Shown here: positions 39,801 through 52,854 of the stretch, piece by piece | How positions within the stretch are numbered: position 1 is the first letter of the stretch | Layout of the letters: the number at the start of each line of letters is the position of its first letter | NCBI GenBank assembly: GCA_016801845.1 | Contig: CM028908.1 | Location: forward strand, 21,339,047-21,403,046 | Length of the DNA stretch: 64,000 nt | Direction: 5' to 3' | From: Polydactylus sextarius | Lineage: Eukaryota; Chordata; Actinopteri; Polynemidae | Notes under the pieces: generated by a model | The model's input: the letters and a program-made list of their open reading frames with translations, nothing else | What the model was told of the DNA's origin: nothing | Databases searched by the model: none | Program-made: the position numbers and the translations under genes

Positions 39801-42159
39801 CCAAATTGCACCAACTGTCAGGGTTTAATTCACCCTGGTCGTGCTGCTTAGATTTATTTTGTCATTTCGTTACAACATATTCATCACTCACCATTAAATC
39901 CTGCTCTACAGCAAAGCCAGAAACCTGAGGCAATTGTCTAACTGAGAATGTTGAGTACTTGTAAGTATTGCAAGACTGCATGTAGCATTCAAGCTAACTG
40001 GACCCTGGACTAGTGTTTATTACCCTGCTGTCTTCTTAATCGCCAGTCTTGCACTTTCTGCAGTAGTGAGGAACAGAGAGTACTGAGATCTCAGAGTTAG
40101 GGAAACATTAAAAAAAAAAAAAAAGTCTGAAAAACACAGAAGAAAAAAACTACAGTACATGATTAACAGCAAGTTGAGATTAAAGTCATACAGAGCAGTG
40201 GGAAAAGAGATGACGTCCACTTCATCATCTCACTGAAGCAACAACTGTAATAGTTCCATATGAGAGAGACAAGCACACTCTGGCATTTTGATTGATGAGT
40301 GAAATCTATAGCCTATAATCTGCTGACGGACCACTGTTGGATCACACGGTGCCACACAAACCATGTTTAAACCACTGTCAGCCTATAGTCATTTCCATAG
40401 AAACAAACATCTGCCGCCAGCAAGTCAGGAGACAGAGCCTGTGTAATAAAAGAGGAAAACCCCTCTGTGTGTCATCATGATGTTGGCACTGGCTGTAAAA
40501 CAGGCTCACGAGGATCCAGTTGTTGTGTCAGAAGAGACTCAACTGTTAAACTGTTGTTTGAGTGAAATTATACACAAAATAAGTTTCCTATAAAATGCAA
40601 CAATAAAAAAAAGTCTACAAACAAAGCTGCACGCTTCCCAGCATCTCGTGATTTATTCTAAAATCTACCACTGAGCCTTGGCAGCCTGTGTCTCCACTTA
40701 ATTGATCTCCCTGCATGCAGCATTCCTTCAATCACCAGTCCTCATTTAGTTTATATGTTTGCCATAATGTTCCTATCTATCAGCTCTAAGTGGAGCAGAA
40801 TATACAGGCCTAATGTTAAGCACTGTTATTTCATTTGATCTTACTACCACAATGATGTATTTTATGGTCTAAAGTCATGTCTACAGAGTGGCCCTCCAGC
40901 TCAGAGGGAGATGAGTAAGAAGCCCTCTGGCTCGTCTGCAACATAGACCAAGGCGACAGATTTACAACTTTTTCAATGTAGCAACACAGAGTTTTAAACT
41001 GTGGTCGACACAATGGAGGATAAATCTGGTGAAAACTGTCAACACTTTCATTTAGCTGATGCTTTCAGGACTGTGCCACTGTTTCCCATTTCCATTTTTG
41101 CTCCCTTGTGAGATTCGTGCTGTGATCATTTCAAATATTGACAAAACTACATTGACATGTTGTGCTATTTTTGGTGTAGTTACGGAAACTTTTCAGAAGC
41201 TGTGGTTAGAGAAAGACTGGAATAAGACCAGACTGCAGTGCTGATGCAAACACTGTAACTGTGGCAGAGAAATTTTGCTGTCAATTTGGTATTTTACAGA
41301 TGTTGTGTGGCTGCGACTAATGATCGCTGATTTTCCATATAGATTAATCTGCCAAGTTACAATTATAAAGATATAAAAGCAACAAATCCCCACATTTGAG
41401 AAGCTGGAAAAGGCAAATATACATACGCTAGAGAGAGAGACTTGGACTGGAACCAATAAATATGTAAATTTTGGATAGGTGAGTCAATAAATAAACAGCT
41501 AGATAAATAAAACAATTAAATAAAAAAGCTTTTTACCTTAAAAACAACTTTCTTAATTATTAAAAAGTCTGTTCTCAATTTCAATATAACAGATGGAGAT
41601 TTAAAAAATAAAGAGATGGGAAATAAATGTGGCATTCGGAAATAAAAATCTGTTTGGATAAACATCACCTCAAGGTACACTCAGTCACTGTTCTGGTGCT
41701 TTTGCCATTGACTTTACAGTCCATATGGACTTGAAGTCCTTTAAATGCTCAGAAGGAACTGACATTTAAACCCTAATGTAATGTGGAGCTGGAGATTCTT
41801 GCACCAATTGCTGTTTGCTTGTTTAGCCCTGTAATTGCTAAAGAATCATGGTGGTTTCTGATAGTGCGGCAACACTGATGAGTGGCTTTAGGGCTGTTTA
41901 TAATGAGGTAATTCTATTTTTGTCTTACTAGCTTGGTTTAAGTTCTAGGTCACCTTCGATGATTTTGATTCTTACATCTTAAATCGATCACGCCTTCATA
42001 TACGAGTATGTTTCAGCTACTTATATATTCATCTTTCTCTGTCTGCCAGTCAGTGTATCTGAAATACCACTGAACTTTTTCATCTGAAGAATTCAAATCT
42101 CAGTCCAGATGGACAGAAACACTGGGGGTACAGAGACAAACAGAGGAGGCAGGGAGCAA

Positions 42160-42450
42160 GTTGGCGGTGATTAACATGCTGCAGTCAGGATGCATTTCAG
42201 AGGAGCACTGGGAGGAAACGACGGGCCATTACAGCACAACTAAGGGTCTGTTAATCAGCCTATTAGGGTTTAATTGAGGGTAGTTAATTAGGAGTCGGTG
42301 GGCAGCCTCTGCTTGGGGGTCAGGGGGCTGACATGAGAAGCAGCTGGCAGAGCAACCTGAGCCGATTGTTGCTGATCCATTTACACAAGGCCAGTGATTG
42401 ATAGGCAGGAAAATTAGCCTTAATTACACCTGTCTATTTCTGCCCCTTTT
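42160..42450. promoter_or_regulatory. Candidate conserved enhancer block in intron 3
   Basis: The block has high complexity without repeats and holds several homeodomain-type cores (GTTAATCAGCC, TTTAATTGAGG, GTTAATTAGGAG, CTTAATTACACC) within about 190 bp, with a CAGCTG E-box-like core. Such composition is common in vertebrate developmental enhancers. Conservation itself has not been tested. Confidence 0.35.
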
Positions 42451-45400
42451 AAACCTTTTAGGAGTCATAAATTAACCTTCTAGCTGCGATGAACAAGGAG
42501 CCAGCTGAGACTGTGTTGGAGCAGAGCAAACACATTTACAGTAGGCCCAGACTGTACGTCTCCACAAAAATCATCAAGTGGGGGCTCGCCTTTGAGGACG
42601 CAAGCTGTTTAAACTGAGTGGAAAATACAATATTCTGTGTGCAGTGTGGGACAGGGACAAAAGCAGCTTTCTGGCTTGAGTAAAGTATAAGCTCACCTCA
42701 CACCATCTCCAGACTGACACGACTCCACATCTTACATTTTTTTTTTTCCTTTCGCCCCCTTTAAGTAGCAGTGGAAAACAAAGATGTGCTTGTCTTTGCT
42801 TCTTAGAGCCGAGCTCTGCAAAAGGGCAGCGGCTACCACCAGAAGCTGATTATGGACTCTTTTAAAGTTAGATTTGTTTTAATGTCCTGCTCCTGCCTCA
42901 GCTGGACCACGGGGCACAAGAATGCGGCTCGCTGCTGGGGTTGGCCCGCTCTAGCTTTAGGTGGATTCATCCCCCGTCTCGCGCCAGACAGGAGCAACAG
43001 AGCACAGCCTCATTCAGCTTGCCCATCTGGGGAATAAACACACTGCCTACACAGTGGCCAAAATCTAATAAAGAGCTTGACAAAGGCTTGCTTCTTGCCT
43101 CAGAATGCCAAACAACATGTGATCCCCCTTAGGGAAATAATTTCTGTGTCTGTTCCTCATAGCCCTCCGGGTCAGAAATAACGCCTGGGGAACTTTTGGC
43201 ACATGTCCTGTTGAGTATGCCATGTGCTGCAATGATCTATCAGATCAGTGACAGTGGAGTTGAGTCAATTGTACCAGTTTCTTGTAATTTTTTTAATCTA
43301 CAATGACTGATGACATCCTAAATATACCTTCAGGCATGATTCAGAGAAATTACCCATATGCCAAAAGAACCAAGGCAATAATGATCAGTTGAACCATCAA
43401 GTATACAGTTTCATTCAAAGCTTTACACATGCCGAATGTGTTGCAGTAAAATTACGCTTCAAAGTGGTGTTGTATAACACTCCATAAAGCGCATTACTGA
43501 ACACTAACTGAATCAACCGTAATAACACTAATGTTTTTGTCATTACCGTCATTCCAGGAATACAAATAATATCTGGAATGTCTAAAAGGAAAAAGTGACG
43601 CATCTAATTTACAGCAAAGTGCAGCGTTTTGCTTCCAATTTCTCACAAAATTGTTGTCACAAACACCTCTTGCCCTTGCTCCTTCTCTGCCTTGGATGGA
43701 GCCCCCATCCTTCGACACTGAAGACGAATAAAGGCTCATTCACTTGCAGTGCTCTCAAACTCCTGCCTCCCCGACAGAGCTCGCTTTGCATTTCTGTCAG
43801 TCACCGTGCTAAGTACTATCTGGCTGGGTTTTAAAACGTCTCTGGCCTGGTGACTTGATACTGAAGTAACTGTGGGGAGGTTTGAAGTGTTTAGTGGCTC
43901 TCTGTGGGTAACCCCGCAACTCTTCCAGCTAATGACAAGCACGAGACTGCAGATGTGCTGCTTTTAAGAGTGTCACAGTGACATATTTTACATTCACATG
44001 TGAAATTACCCGTGGCAGTTAAAATTAAAATACATGATTTATTGTAAAAGATCTGTAGCCTTGTGATACTTAGATATACAAGCTGTGACAGGTTTTGTCA
44101 AACATAATAAAAATTATATAATCTGGCATCTCCCCACTATATTTAGTGCAACCTATTTTGCATTTCAGACACATTTGATTGTAACCCACTCCTGCCCCAC
44201 CAGCATTTTATCACTATATTCCTCCTGCTTTTCCTCTAGCAAATCATACAAAAAAAGCATAATACATCTTCAAACAGGTTAAATGAACAGATGTAACTGC
44301 CAGCTAATCCAACTTGCATCATCTGTTACAACACAGTGCCAGCAGAGACATGCCTGCTATTTTGGGTCCACGTTTTCTTTTTCTTTTTTTTTTTTTTTTT
44401 TAACGATGCCCCGTCGCATTGTAGCAGTTGACGCTGAATAAAAACATTTGTTCTGCTGAATTTCAGCCCTGCAATTTTTACTTTCCAATTCAAATGACAT
44501 GCCACTTTATATATTTATATAAACACTGTCTCAGCTGGGACACTTTCCTGCTGGCAAGCCCCCTCGTCCAACCAAGCCATAAACACATACACACGCACAC
44601 ACATCCTCCATATTAGACCTGGCATCTCCCAATGTCAGTTTATTTTAAAGTAGTTGGTGCTGTTCACCCTCTGCGACCTAAGAATGTTTGCTGAGGATTT
44701 ACAAGGCAACATTTACAACAGCAGCCTGGGCGTCTCCATTCTCTTCCTATTTTCACACTCTGAAGCCCCCCTCAGAAAACATCCCCTTCACCCTGAGAGC
44801 TCAGGCATGGTCATTCTGTGATTGTGACATTGGCTTAGTCATGTTGCACAAGCAAAGAAGCTTGAAGAATTTTTCATATTTGTGGGGAAATACGCAGCAA
44901 CAAACTTTTGCTGGAAATTCCAGAATTGGTCAACATTAAGTATGACAGAGGAGAAAATATTTAAGCATACGTGATCATTTTCTAAATAAGTGCCAGTAAG
45001 ATCAGCTATCTGATGAAATGATTAGAGAACAGGCTGTGACTGAAAGTGAACACCCTTCGTATCCACACCGGTCCTACAGTTAAATGGAAATCAGAACTTA
45101 TTTATCAAATCCTGCCAGCAAACACGAGCAGATCCTGGCCAGTGTTAAGATTTTCAGCGGAGCAAAAGCAAACACAGCTCGAGAGTTTTTTATGAGAAAA
45201 ATGTCTGACTGAACAAGGAGCCATTCATGTGCTGAATCATACCAGCCTGTAGCTCAGTTAGAGGACAGCCATCTGCTATCACACTCCCCCGCTAAGAGCC
45301 TGTTATAGAAGGACTAGCTGTGGATCACCATGTACATGTTACATCCATATAGACTTACTGGAACTAACACCTCTGCTGCAAGGAAGAGACTGCAGCACTC

Positions 45401-48400
45401 TGGCTGCTGACAGTGCTGTGGTTTTCTGCCTCTTCAGGTGAATGTGCTTTTCACTGCTGCGTGTAATATGATTGCCCTTTAACACAACGGCTGATCGCCA
45501 TGGCAGTGTTATATGCTGTGCCTTGTGAAAGGCTGTCAAATGGCTATCACTTCTGTGGGCTCATAAGCCAAATTTTGTCTGTTCAAGAAACAGGCAAACA
45601 CTTTCCACTTGACTGCCATGGAAAATGAGAGCAGCGATGCTAGAAATGACACATTAGCATTTTACAGGTGCCCTCATTAATATTTGTATATCAATGATGG
45701 AATTCAGTGGCTGCGCGGAATGTGAAACTAGTCATTTGTAGTGACAAACCGGTTGTGAATTTCCAACAAACTCTGCACCGTATAAAAACCTTGTAGCCTC
45801 TCAAAGCTCGTTTTTTATGGTTTTCTAGTGAAAAAGTATATAAAAAAAAAAGAAAAAAGAAAAAAAAGATAGCAACTAACACACTTAGTTCATGATAGCA
45901 CAGAGTATCCCACTGGATGTTTGAGGTGAGCTTTAAAGGTGGTGATATACCAAAGAAAAAAAAGCCCAGCGGCCGTCTATCCGTGGGTAACAAAACGCCA
46001 AAATCTGCTTCATGTTTGGTCTGAAAAGCCCCTTAATACAAAGTGACAACATGTGTCATTGTTGTGTTTTGGGTTTGTTTCACTGCCCAAAAAACCTCAA
46101 TAAAACTATTGAACGGCTGCCAATCAGTGGGAGTTTAAAACACTGGAGGTAAATCTGAAAACTTTTCAGCTTCAATTGACGTGAGCTTATTCAGTTTTTA
46201 AAGCTCACACTGGGGAGTTTTTTCACTTTTACACTTAGCAATTGGTCTATTACGTATTACTTTAAAAAGCAAATCTAAAACATCACTTTGGGTTCAAGGG
46301 AACTTTTGAAAGATTAAAAGATGTGAAAAATAGTCAATATATTGAAACAGAAAACCTAACATCCTGTTTAATTCTAAAAGGACCACCATAAACCATTATC
46401 TTAATTAATCTGTTAAGTACTTCTAGAATACTTTGAAAAAATTATCTTTCCTGCATAAAGCATGTATTAGCATAATTTCCATAGATATATGTGACAGCCA
46501 TTGATGATATTAACCCTCATAAGAGATGTGATGGGAAACCAGATTAAATATTTCTCTTTGTCTGAGACACTTTGTCCCACACAGGATGTTAAATAGGACA
46601 GAAAGTCATAAACTGTTGGTTTCAGCCCACAAGTTCAAAACAGGTAGATGAAACTGCCTTAAGGTGTTTGGGTTTAAATTACTTTGATTCACCACTGCGA
46701 ACCACAGAGTTCACACAGCCAGTCACCCGGGGTTAAAGATGCAAGGCAGTAAAACTGCAAACATGTCATTATGACACTGCATTTCATGCAGTGGTCTGAA
46801 AAACCATGACACTGAACTTTTTTTTCCTTTTTGCTCAAACTACCTAACAAAGAGGGAGCCTCGAAATATGAACCACCTCCTCTATCAGGTTTCCCATACA
46901 ATGAATAGCTTGTATGTGGAGGAACAACTCAGAAGTGTCTATACATTTCTGTTTCAATGGGTGAGTGATTTATTTTGCTGGTTTTTGTCCGGTAATCCGT
47001 CATCTCTTGAAAAGACAAGGTTACCTAATAGGTTGTTTTGCCACCTCTCTAGGGTCTTCACATCCTCCCTGATCATGTATTCTCCTTATTGGGGAGATTT
47101 CGTGACTTGACTCAATAGCTCAAAAACAAGACAAACACAAGTCCAGGACTATCCTCAAGCACAATAATTAACTTTTCTTTTAAAAAGATAAGTGTGGTTT
47201 TCTCAACACTAAATCTTACACAATATATCTTCTCAAGTAACCAAATACAGCAACATCTGGACCATTAACTTGATTACCCAACCTTCTTGCGTTCACACAC
47301 GCCCAGGTGAACACATGCACGGAAGCTCATAAAAACAGATACTGCAGATAAATGTAAAGATGACATGTTGATGCGACATATGAGCTAATCTCTTGTATCT
47401 CATCAGCTGGTGGCCCACTTGCAGTCGCTTTCTACCCTCAAGCCACCAGGATCACAGTGAATCGCTGGTTCAACCTGTCCTTTGTTAAAGGATCTCATGA
47501 CAAAATCTCCAGTTGCAGAAACCTTTGAGACACTTGATTGTGTTACTTGAGGAGATTATAAATGAGGACTAACATGTCACGTATTAGATATAGTGTAGCC
47601 GTATTTATGACCATGTGATTTAGAAGCACAGGGTGCTGCTTATGCCAGAGGGCTTGTGGCATTTTCTAAGCAGTTAGCATTCGACTGCATGAATGACAGG
47701 ACAGAGTGATCAACAGGATCCAGATGTTGGAGTCTTCTTTTCTTGTAAACACTTTCCACAAACATCTCTCTGAGCAATGCGCTGGTCAAAACGCTCTAGG
47801 GCAATTTCACTGAGGTTTGACAATAAAGCCTGCGACAAACCATATTTGTCATCCTGCGGCACGTGGTAATACGCACTCGTAATCCACATAAACCTCTCCG
47901 TTCAATGCAGCCATTGTGTAAAGATTCTGGCTGACAACTGTGCTATAAAAGCAACCTTTGTGATGTCGAGTTTTTCAACACGTCCCTCAAGTTGACCTAA
48001 GGGTGAGCGTGCCTTTCCACACGAGATTCTGTTTAAAGGCGAGACGAGGATGCTACACGGTGGCTCTGTCGTAAGGGATTTGTCAGCTCGGAGAGCGAAC
48101 ACAGGGCTCTTTTTTCACTCAACAAAGGCAAAGACAGACGTCCTCGCCTCAGGTTTTATCTTGACCTATCTGCAGCGATGCCCCAGTTAACAAAGCTTTC
48201 GCCCGAGTGTTGATTGGTAGAAGTACATGTTGAAACTTAAGCTGCCTGTAGGATTTACTTTCTCTGGCTGAAATTAAAACCCAAAATGTAAACGCTCATT
48301 CCGTGTTTCACATGACGGCTTGGTGCTTCGACACTGTCATCACAGAGGCAGACAGCAGCTGTCACATAATCCAAGTTCCACGTCTACAATACACCAACTT

Positions 48401-48446
48401 CTGTTTTAGCCTTCTCCAGGGAAATGCTACATTGCAGACCACATAC

Positions 48447-48554
48447 CTCAGTTATTCGGTCGTGAATCTGAAGACCTCCTTCCTTGTCTGCCGGACCATT
48501 CTCGATGATCTTGGATACAAAGATCCCTTCATTTGAAGTGCTGTCATTATCGTC
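48447..48554 (-). CDS. pdzrn3: pdzrn3 exon 3: middle of PDZ1
   Basis: This 108-bp exon encodes 36 residues in phase 0, including SNEGIFVSKIIENGPADKEG and then GLQIHDRITE. The arrangement EGIFVSKI, a short turn, GPA, then GLQIHDRI is the central part of a PDZ fold and matches PDZ1 of PDZRN3 closely; PDZRN4 reads GLEIHDKI here, from memory. The acceptor is TTTATTTCACAG ending at 48555; the donor is GAG|GTATGT at 48447/48446. Reading through the donor gives one Val codon and then unrelated sequence, so the expected continuation VNG must come from exon 4. With exons 1 and 2 the open frame totals 303 codons. The Thr in RITE sits where the mammalian protein has Ile, a small departure in a conserved strand. 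Confidence 0.93.
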
Positions 48555-50016
48555 CTGTGAAATAAACAGCGGTTACTGTTGGGAAAAATAATAAAGGCAC
48601 GAAACTCAAAATGTTAATGAGAACAGTAGTGTTTGAGATCTTGCAAATTTTAGTGCTGACAGCTAAACAGAAGAAGTGTTGGGAACACTGAATAAATATA
48701 ACTTGGTAAAATAAACTTGAAAACCCGGGAAACTTTGTGCAGACATTCACCAAACAAATAAATTTTCTTTGTCTTGCCAGCTAAAGAGTCTGTTCACCAA
48801 ATTAACAAAAAAAAAAAAAAAAAATTTTATCATCCTTTCCGTGTGGTACGGAGCAGAACAGAACAGCAGTACAAAGCTACAATTTAATGGGATACTTAAA
48901 GAAACCTCAGTCACAGTGCTAACTCTAATTAATGATTTCTGGTCTGTTTCCTCTTTCAAGGCCATTGTGTAAAGTGGATTTGCAGCAATGCTTCAACATG
49001 CTTACTCCTTTCCCTTACAATTACTCCAATCTCGAGAGCTGTAGACAAACTAGCCCTTCTAGAGACCACAAAACCTGGCAACTGATTGCTCTTACCAAGC
49101 CTTGCCAAAATAACAGCCACATGAAATACTCATGTCAAAGGCTACAGGGATATTAGCTATTTCCATTTTAATGAATAGCTTCAAACACAGACTGTTGATT
49201 TGAGGCTAGCAGGGAAAGCAAAAACCATATTATCTCTGCTCTCTTATGGTTGAGTTTGATACATGGGTTCTGTCACAACAGCCAGAAAGGTTACAAATCT
49301 ACAAGACCATGGAGCCGGGGTTTGAAGAAAAAAAAAAAGGAGCACTTTTTATAGTTTCCCGCCATAAAAAAGTTTTACAGTGATAATCTATATTGCTACA
49401 GAAAAGTGCTGTGACTGTGGAAAAACAGCCCGGTAACAGTAGAGTACAGTCCTGGTGAAACAGATATGGAGGAAGGGGGGAAGGCTACAGAAAAGAAGAT
49501 CCATGTATGGAAGGAAGACAGAGCTGTAACCAGTGTTGAGATATTGTTGTCAACCATTCACTCAGCAGAACAAGTGGCATCATTAATGACTTTCAACTCG
49601 GAGCCTGGAGGCAGAAAACATGGTGGCTGTGAAAGGTTCAAGGCGGGATAAAAGACCCTTTCCTCTCCTCTGTGTTTACCTCACCACCAAAATCCCCTCA
49701 ATTAGAGACAAAACAACTGTGGTCAAAGCCATAATCCCAGATTTAACTCTCATAAAACTAATTATAGTTTTTTTAATCTGTAATGCCAAATCCGCTAAAC
49801 CAGACCAATATATAAACACAATAAAACTTGATAGATGCGGTCCATCTATCCACAGACTAGAAAACACATGGATGACTGTCTTAAGCTGTGTCAGTCAGTA
49901 CGGAGAAAGCCTGTGGTGCTATAAGTATGTGCTATTCATTCCTGGGTTGCCATATGATACTTGGCTAGTCACCGGGGGAGATGAAACCTCCAAGACAGCT
50001 CGGCTTTTTGACCTAC
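48555..50016 (-). other. pdzrn3 intron 2 (1,462 bp)
   Basis: The intron lies between the GTAGGT donor at 50016 and the CACAG acceptor ending at 48555. It contains A-rich runs at 48.81-48.82 and 49.33 kb and no recognised element. The short block 49.72-49.80 kb has a TAATTA core and low complexity; nothing else stands out. Confidence 0.85.
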
Positions 50017-50103
50017 CGCGCATGGCCTTCCTCCTATGATGTTAAAACCCAGAGATCCGCCCTCACGAAGAAGGACGACCGTCACGCTTTTAGTCTCGCC
50101 TTC
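50017..50103 (-). CDS. pdzrn3: pdzrn3 exon 2: start of PDZ1 with carboxylate-binding loop
   Basis: This 87-bp exon encodes 29 residues in phase 0 at both ends, giving GETKSVTVVLLREGGS followed by LGFNIIGGRP. LGFNIIGG is the PDZ carboxylate-binding loop (GLGF type) that receives the C-terminus of a partner protein, and the block matches the opening strands of PDZ1 in PDZRN3 (TKSLTLVL then LGFNIIGGRP in mammals, from memory). The acceptor is a pyrimidine-rich CTGTCTGTCTATAG ending at 50104; the donor is GTAGGT starting at 50016. Exon 1 ends and this exon begins at codon boundaries, so the joined frame stays open. The final residues Cys-Ala replace a Ser-Val-like ending in mammals. An open frame on the opposite strand across this exon is an antisense shadow. 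Confidence 0.93.
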
Positions 50104-51316
50104 CTATAGACAGACAGAGGAGAGACATGTGAACAAAGAGATGGCAGGAGGTTATTCATAATCATCTATTATTAACTCTAGGTGAGCGGCAGATGATTAA
50201 ACTGGGTGCTTAAAGAAGAAGAATAGAGCAAAAAAAATTATCTTCTTGTTAGCAGATCATAGAGGCACTGAAACGAATAAAATTACTAATACAGGATGAG
50301 TAGGAGCAAGTGAAAGTTAATAATACCTTTTCCCACATATCTAGGGGTGACGTGAAAGTGTAACTGAAAACAAATGTCTTAATGACGCTTCTTTATTTCA
50401 CATCTTCACCATGGCCAAACTGATTGTTAATTTAATAGCAACACTACAATTTAAAAGAGCAAAACTTTCAAGTTGCAAGAGTTAAATGCAATTCTCAGAG
50501 TTGTCAGTGTTTTACAAGCTGTCAGAAATTTGGGTTTTTACATGTGGCCTTGGATTTCACCCAGTTATGATGACAACTGTTGCTGTAAAACTGAGCTCAG
50601 CTGAAGCTAATTGATGTCAACGCTGTGAACTATCCAAACAAAAAAGAGACTGATTAGCTGTTCTCCACTTAATAACCTCTTTGCGTGCCAGTGTCATCAC
50701 AATTAAGACTTATGCCAAGATGTCTTAGTGGAAAGACAAAAAAATTGGTTGTTTTTTTAAATAAACCTCTGAGGTAATTGTCTCAGACTGAACTCAGACA
50801 GGTGAGCTAAAAGGTAATATTAGCCTGATAGCTGACAAGCGTTGACAGAAACCTAGTAAACACTGCTCTTTGAATCAGCTGGTTTACAACTTATACTGTT
50901 ATAGTTTTTGTCTTATTTAAAATAAGACAAAAAACATTCTATCATCTAAAAAGTACTCTTGTGTTTGCAAAAAAACAAAAAAACAAAAACAAAACTTCAG
51001 CTTAAAAGGTGCTACTTCCAGGTTTCACCAGGAGAGGTTTCATTTACAGGACAAGAGGTTATAACACATCTCCTGTGCAGCGCTACTTCAGGGCAACTCA
51101 AAGGTGCAGTGATGAGCCAGACCAAGGCTAGCTGGTAAACATGCTAACTTTAGCAAGAGAAGTAGTGAAACTGAAGCAAAACAAGACTCAGCATTGTTTT
51201 CCATCTCTGGAGACAGTTCTTGGCAAGTAAATAAATAAAAGTTGATGAGTTTAAAGACGTGAGAGAAATAGAATTGGCATTTCCTCTACACTGCCAGATA
51301 AATGGCTGTTAATGCT

Positions 51317-51590
51317 ATAGCAATAGCAAAAGCTTACATATAGATTCTTTAAACTATAAATTGCCATTTATAGAAAACAGTCATATCTTGGACAAATGCC
51401 ACTGGATATTTTCCCCTATTAGCCCAATTGTAAACTTACTCTTTAATTAGATAGCAACAGCAAAATTATATAGCCCCTTTAAACTCTGGTTCTGAATTTT
51501 CATTTCTTGAGAATAGTAACAACTTAAATGGAAAAAAAGGCTACTGGATATTTTCCCTTGTAGTTCATTTAATAAAAGTAAATTAATAGG
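51317..51590. repeat. Diverged tandem duplication, period about 134-142 bp
   Basis: Two units run in the same direction. Unit A (from 51317) has ATAGCAATAGCAAAA, then CTTTAAACT, then CCACTGGATATTTTCCCCTA. Unit B (from 51451) has ATAGCAACAGCAAAA, CTTTAAACT, then CTACTGGATATTTTCCCTTG. Landmarks are offset by 134 at the start and 142 near the end, so small insertions separate the copies. It lies in intron 1. Confidence 0.6.
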
Positions 51591-52854
51591 CTAAAATATT
51601 CAAGGCTTTGCCAACCCAAAGAACAGGAGTGATTCAAAGGAGCGTTCAAAGAAGAGCCCCCAGCCCTTCCCTCTCAACAAACTGTTGTCCTGTGTAAATT
51701 AATACACTGGTGGACCTCTTACTCGGTAGCAACATGACATGAAGAACTCTGGGAAATTCGCAGAGTCAGCTCTTCTTCTGTTTTTTTAAGTGAGACTTAG
51801 AGGGGAGTTATGAGGTAACATAATTTCAGCTGCCATTCCAGTATGCTGCGGCATAGTGGGACTAAATATAAAGCAGATATTATTGGTATGTACAGTGTCC
51901 AGACTGCCATATAGGCTAAAAACGATCATCATGTGCATGTCCGGCCCCGTTGGAATGTGCACTCCTGCATCGTGTCACGGCAGCATTAGCCACACATGCT
52001 TTTGAATTATAGCAACTACAGCCGTAGTTGTCAACACAGAGACAGTTGAATATGATTGGGAATTTGACAAAAACTAATTACAGGCTGTTCCATTTATTTG
52101 AATCTGCCACAAGCTTGAAAACAAATTGAATGGATTTTAAAAGGTGTTTTCACATTTCGCCTGCGAGAGCCATTAAAATGAACTCAGAGTAATTAAACAA
52201 CAGTTTTTTTCCACATCTGTGAACACTCTAGCAAAAGCTCTAATCCCAAAGAAATTAAGCCGATTCCTTCAGGAGGTTGTGTATTTACCAAAACATTAGG
52301 TACGCCCAGGTGATAAAAATAAAATGTCCTCACCACTAAAAAGAGCAAAACATGATCATGCAGTCATCATTTGGGAGGAAGAACACATGGGGCCGATGTC
52401 AAGTAAACAAATGTTTAACATTACTGGAGGGGGAAAAGAAAAGGAGGCCAGCACAGGAAACAAAGTAAACTTTGCAGTGAAACCTTAGTGTGCTGCTCAC
52501 TGGTGACTTGGCACACTCACCGTGAGCCTTCACCTCAGCACCAGTCACACTTTCCGAGTCTGTCCTCCGTCAAACTGTCTTCCCCACCGTCCGCCTCTCA
52601 ACATAGTGTACCTAATTATAGTGTAAGTACTGTAAAGTAGAACGAAAAAGGAAATATTGATGCACAAACTACTGGCCAGTGATCAAGCAGCAGAAACTCA
52701 GTGACCTGGTCATCTAAGGTATTTCAGCCTGGACAGGAAGACACGGTTGATTTCAATTAAGAGGATAATTACTGAATAAAGCTAACATATGTATACAAAG
52801 GAAGCAAAATCTGTTTAATTTTTTTCATGAGAGGTGACTTTCTGTGACTTCTAC

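Larger units (their letters stand above)
32766..48446. other. Intron 3 segment without genes, 32.8-48.4 kb
   Basis: It holds the AG pair at 34.2-34.5 kb, TG and A tracts at 36.3-36.8 kb and the candidate enhancer at 42.2-42.5 kb. The rest is ordinary AT-rich intron. No exon-like translation matching PDZRN3 was found up to the exon 3 donor. Confidence 0.5.

Noticed and set aside
45248..45290. tRNA/SINE-like A box (GTAGCTCAGTTAGAGG)
   Set aside because: No B box at the right distance and no cloverleaf could be formed.
49620..50039. Plus-strand open frame of 139 codons
   Set aside because: It overlaps exon 2 on the opposite strand only at its end, has no recognisable domain, and lies otherwise in intron 2.
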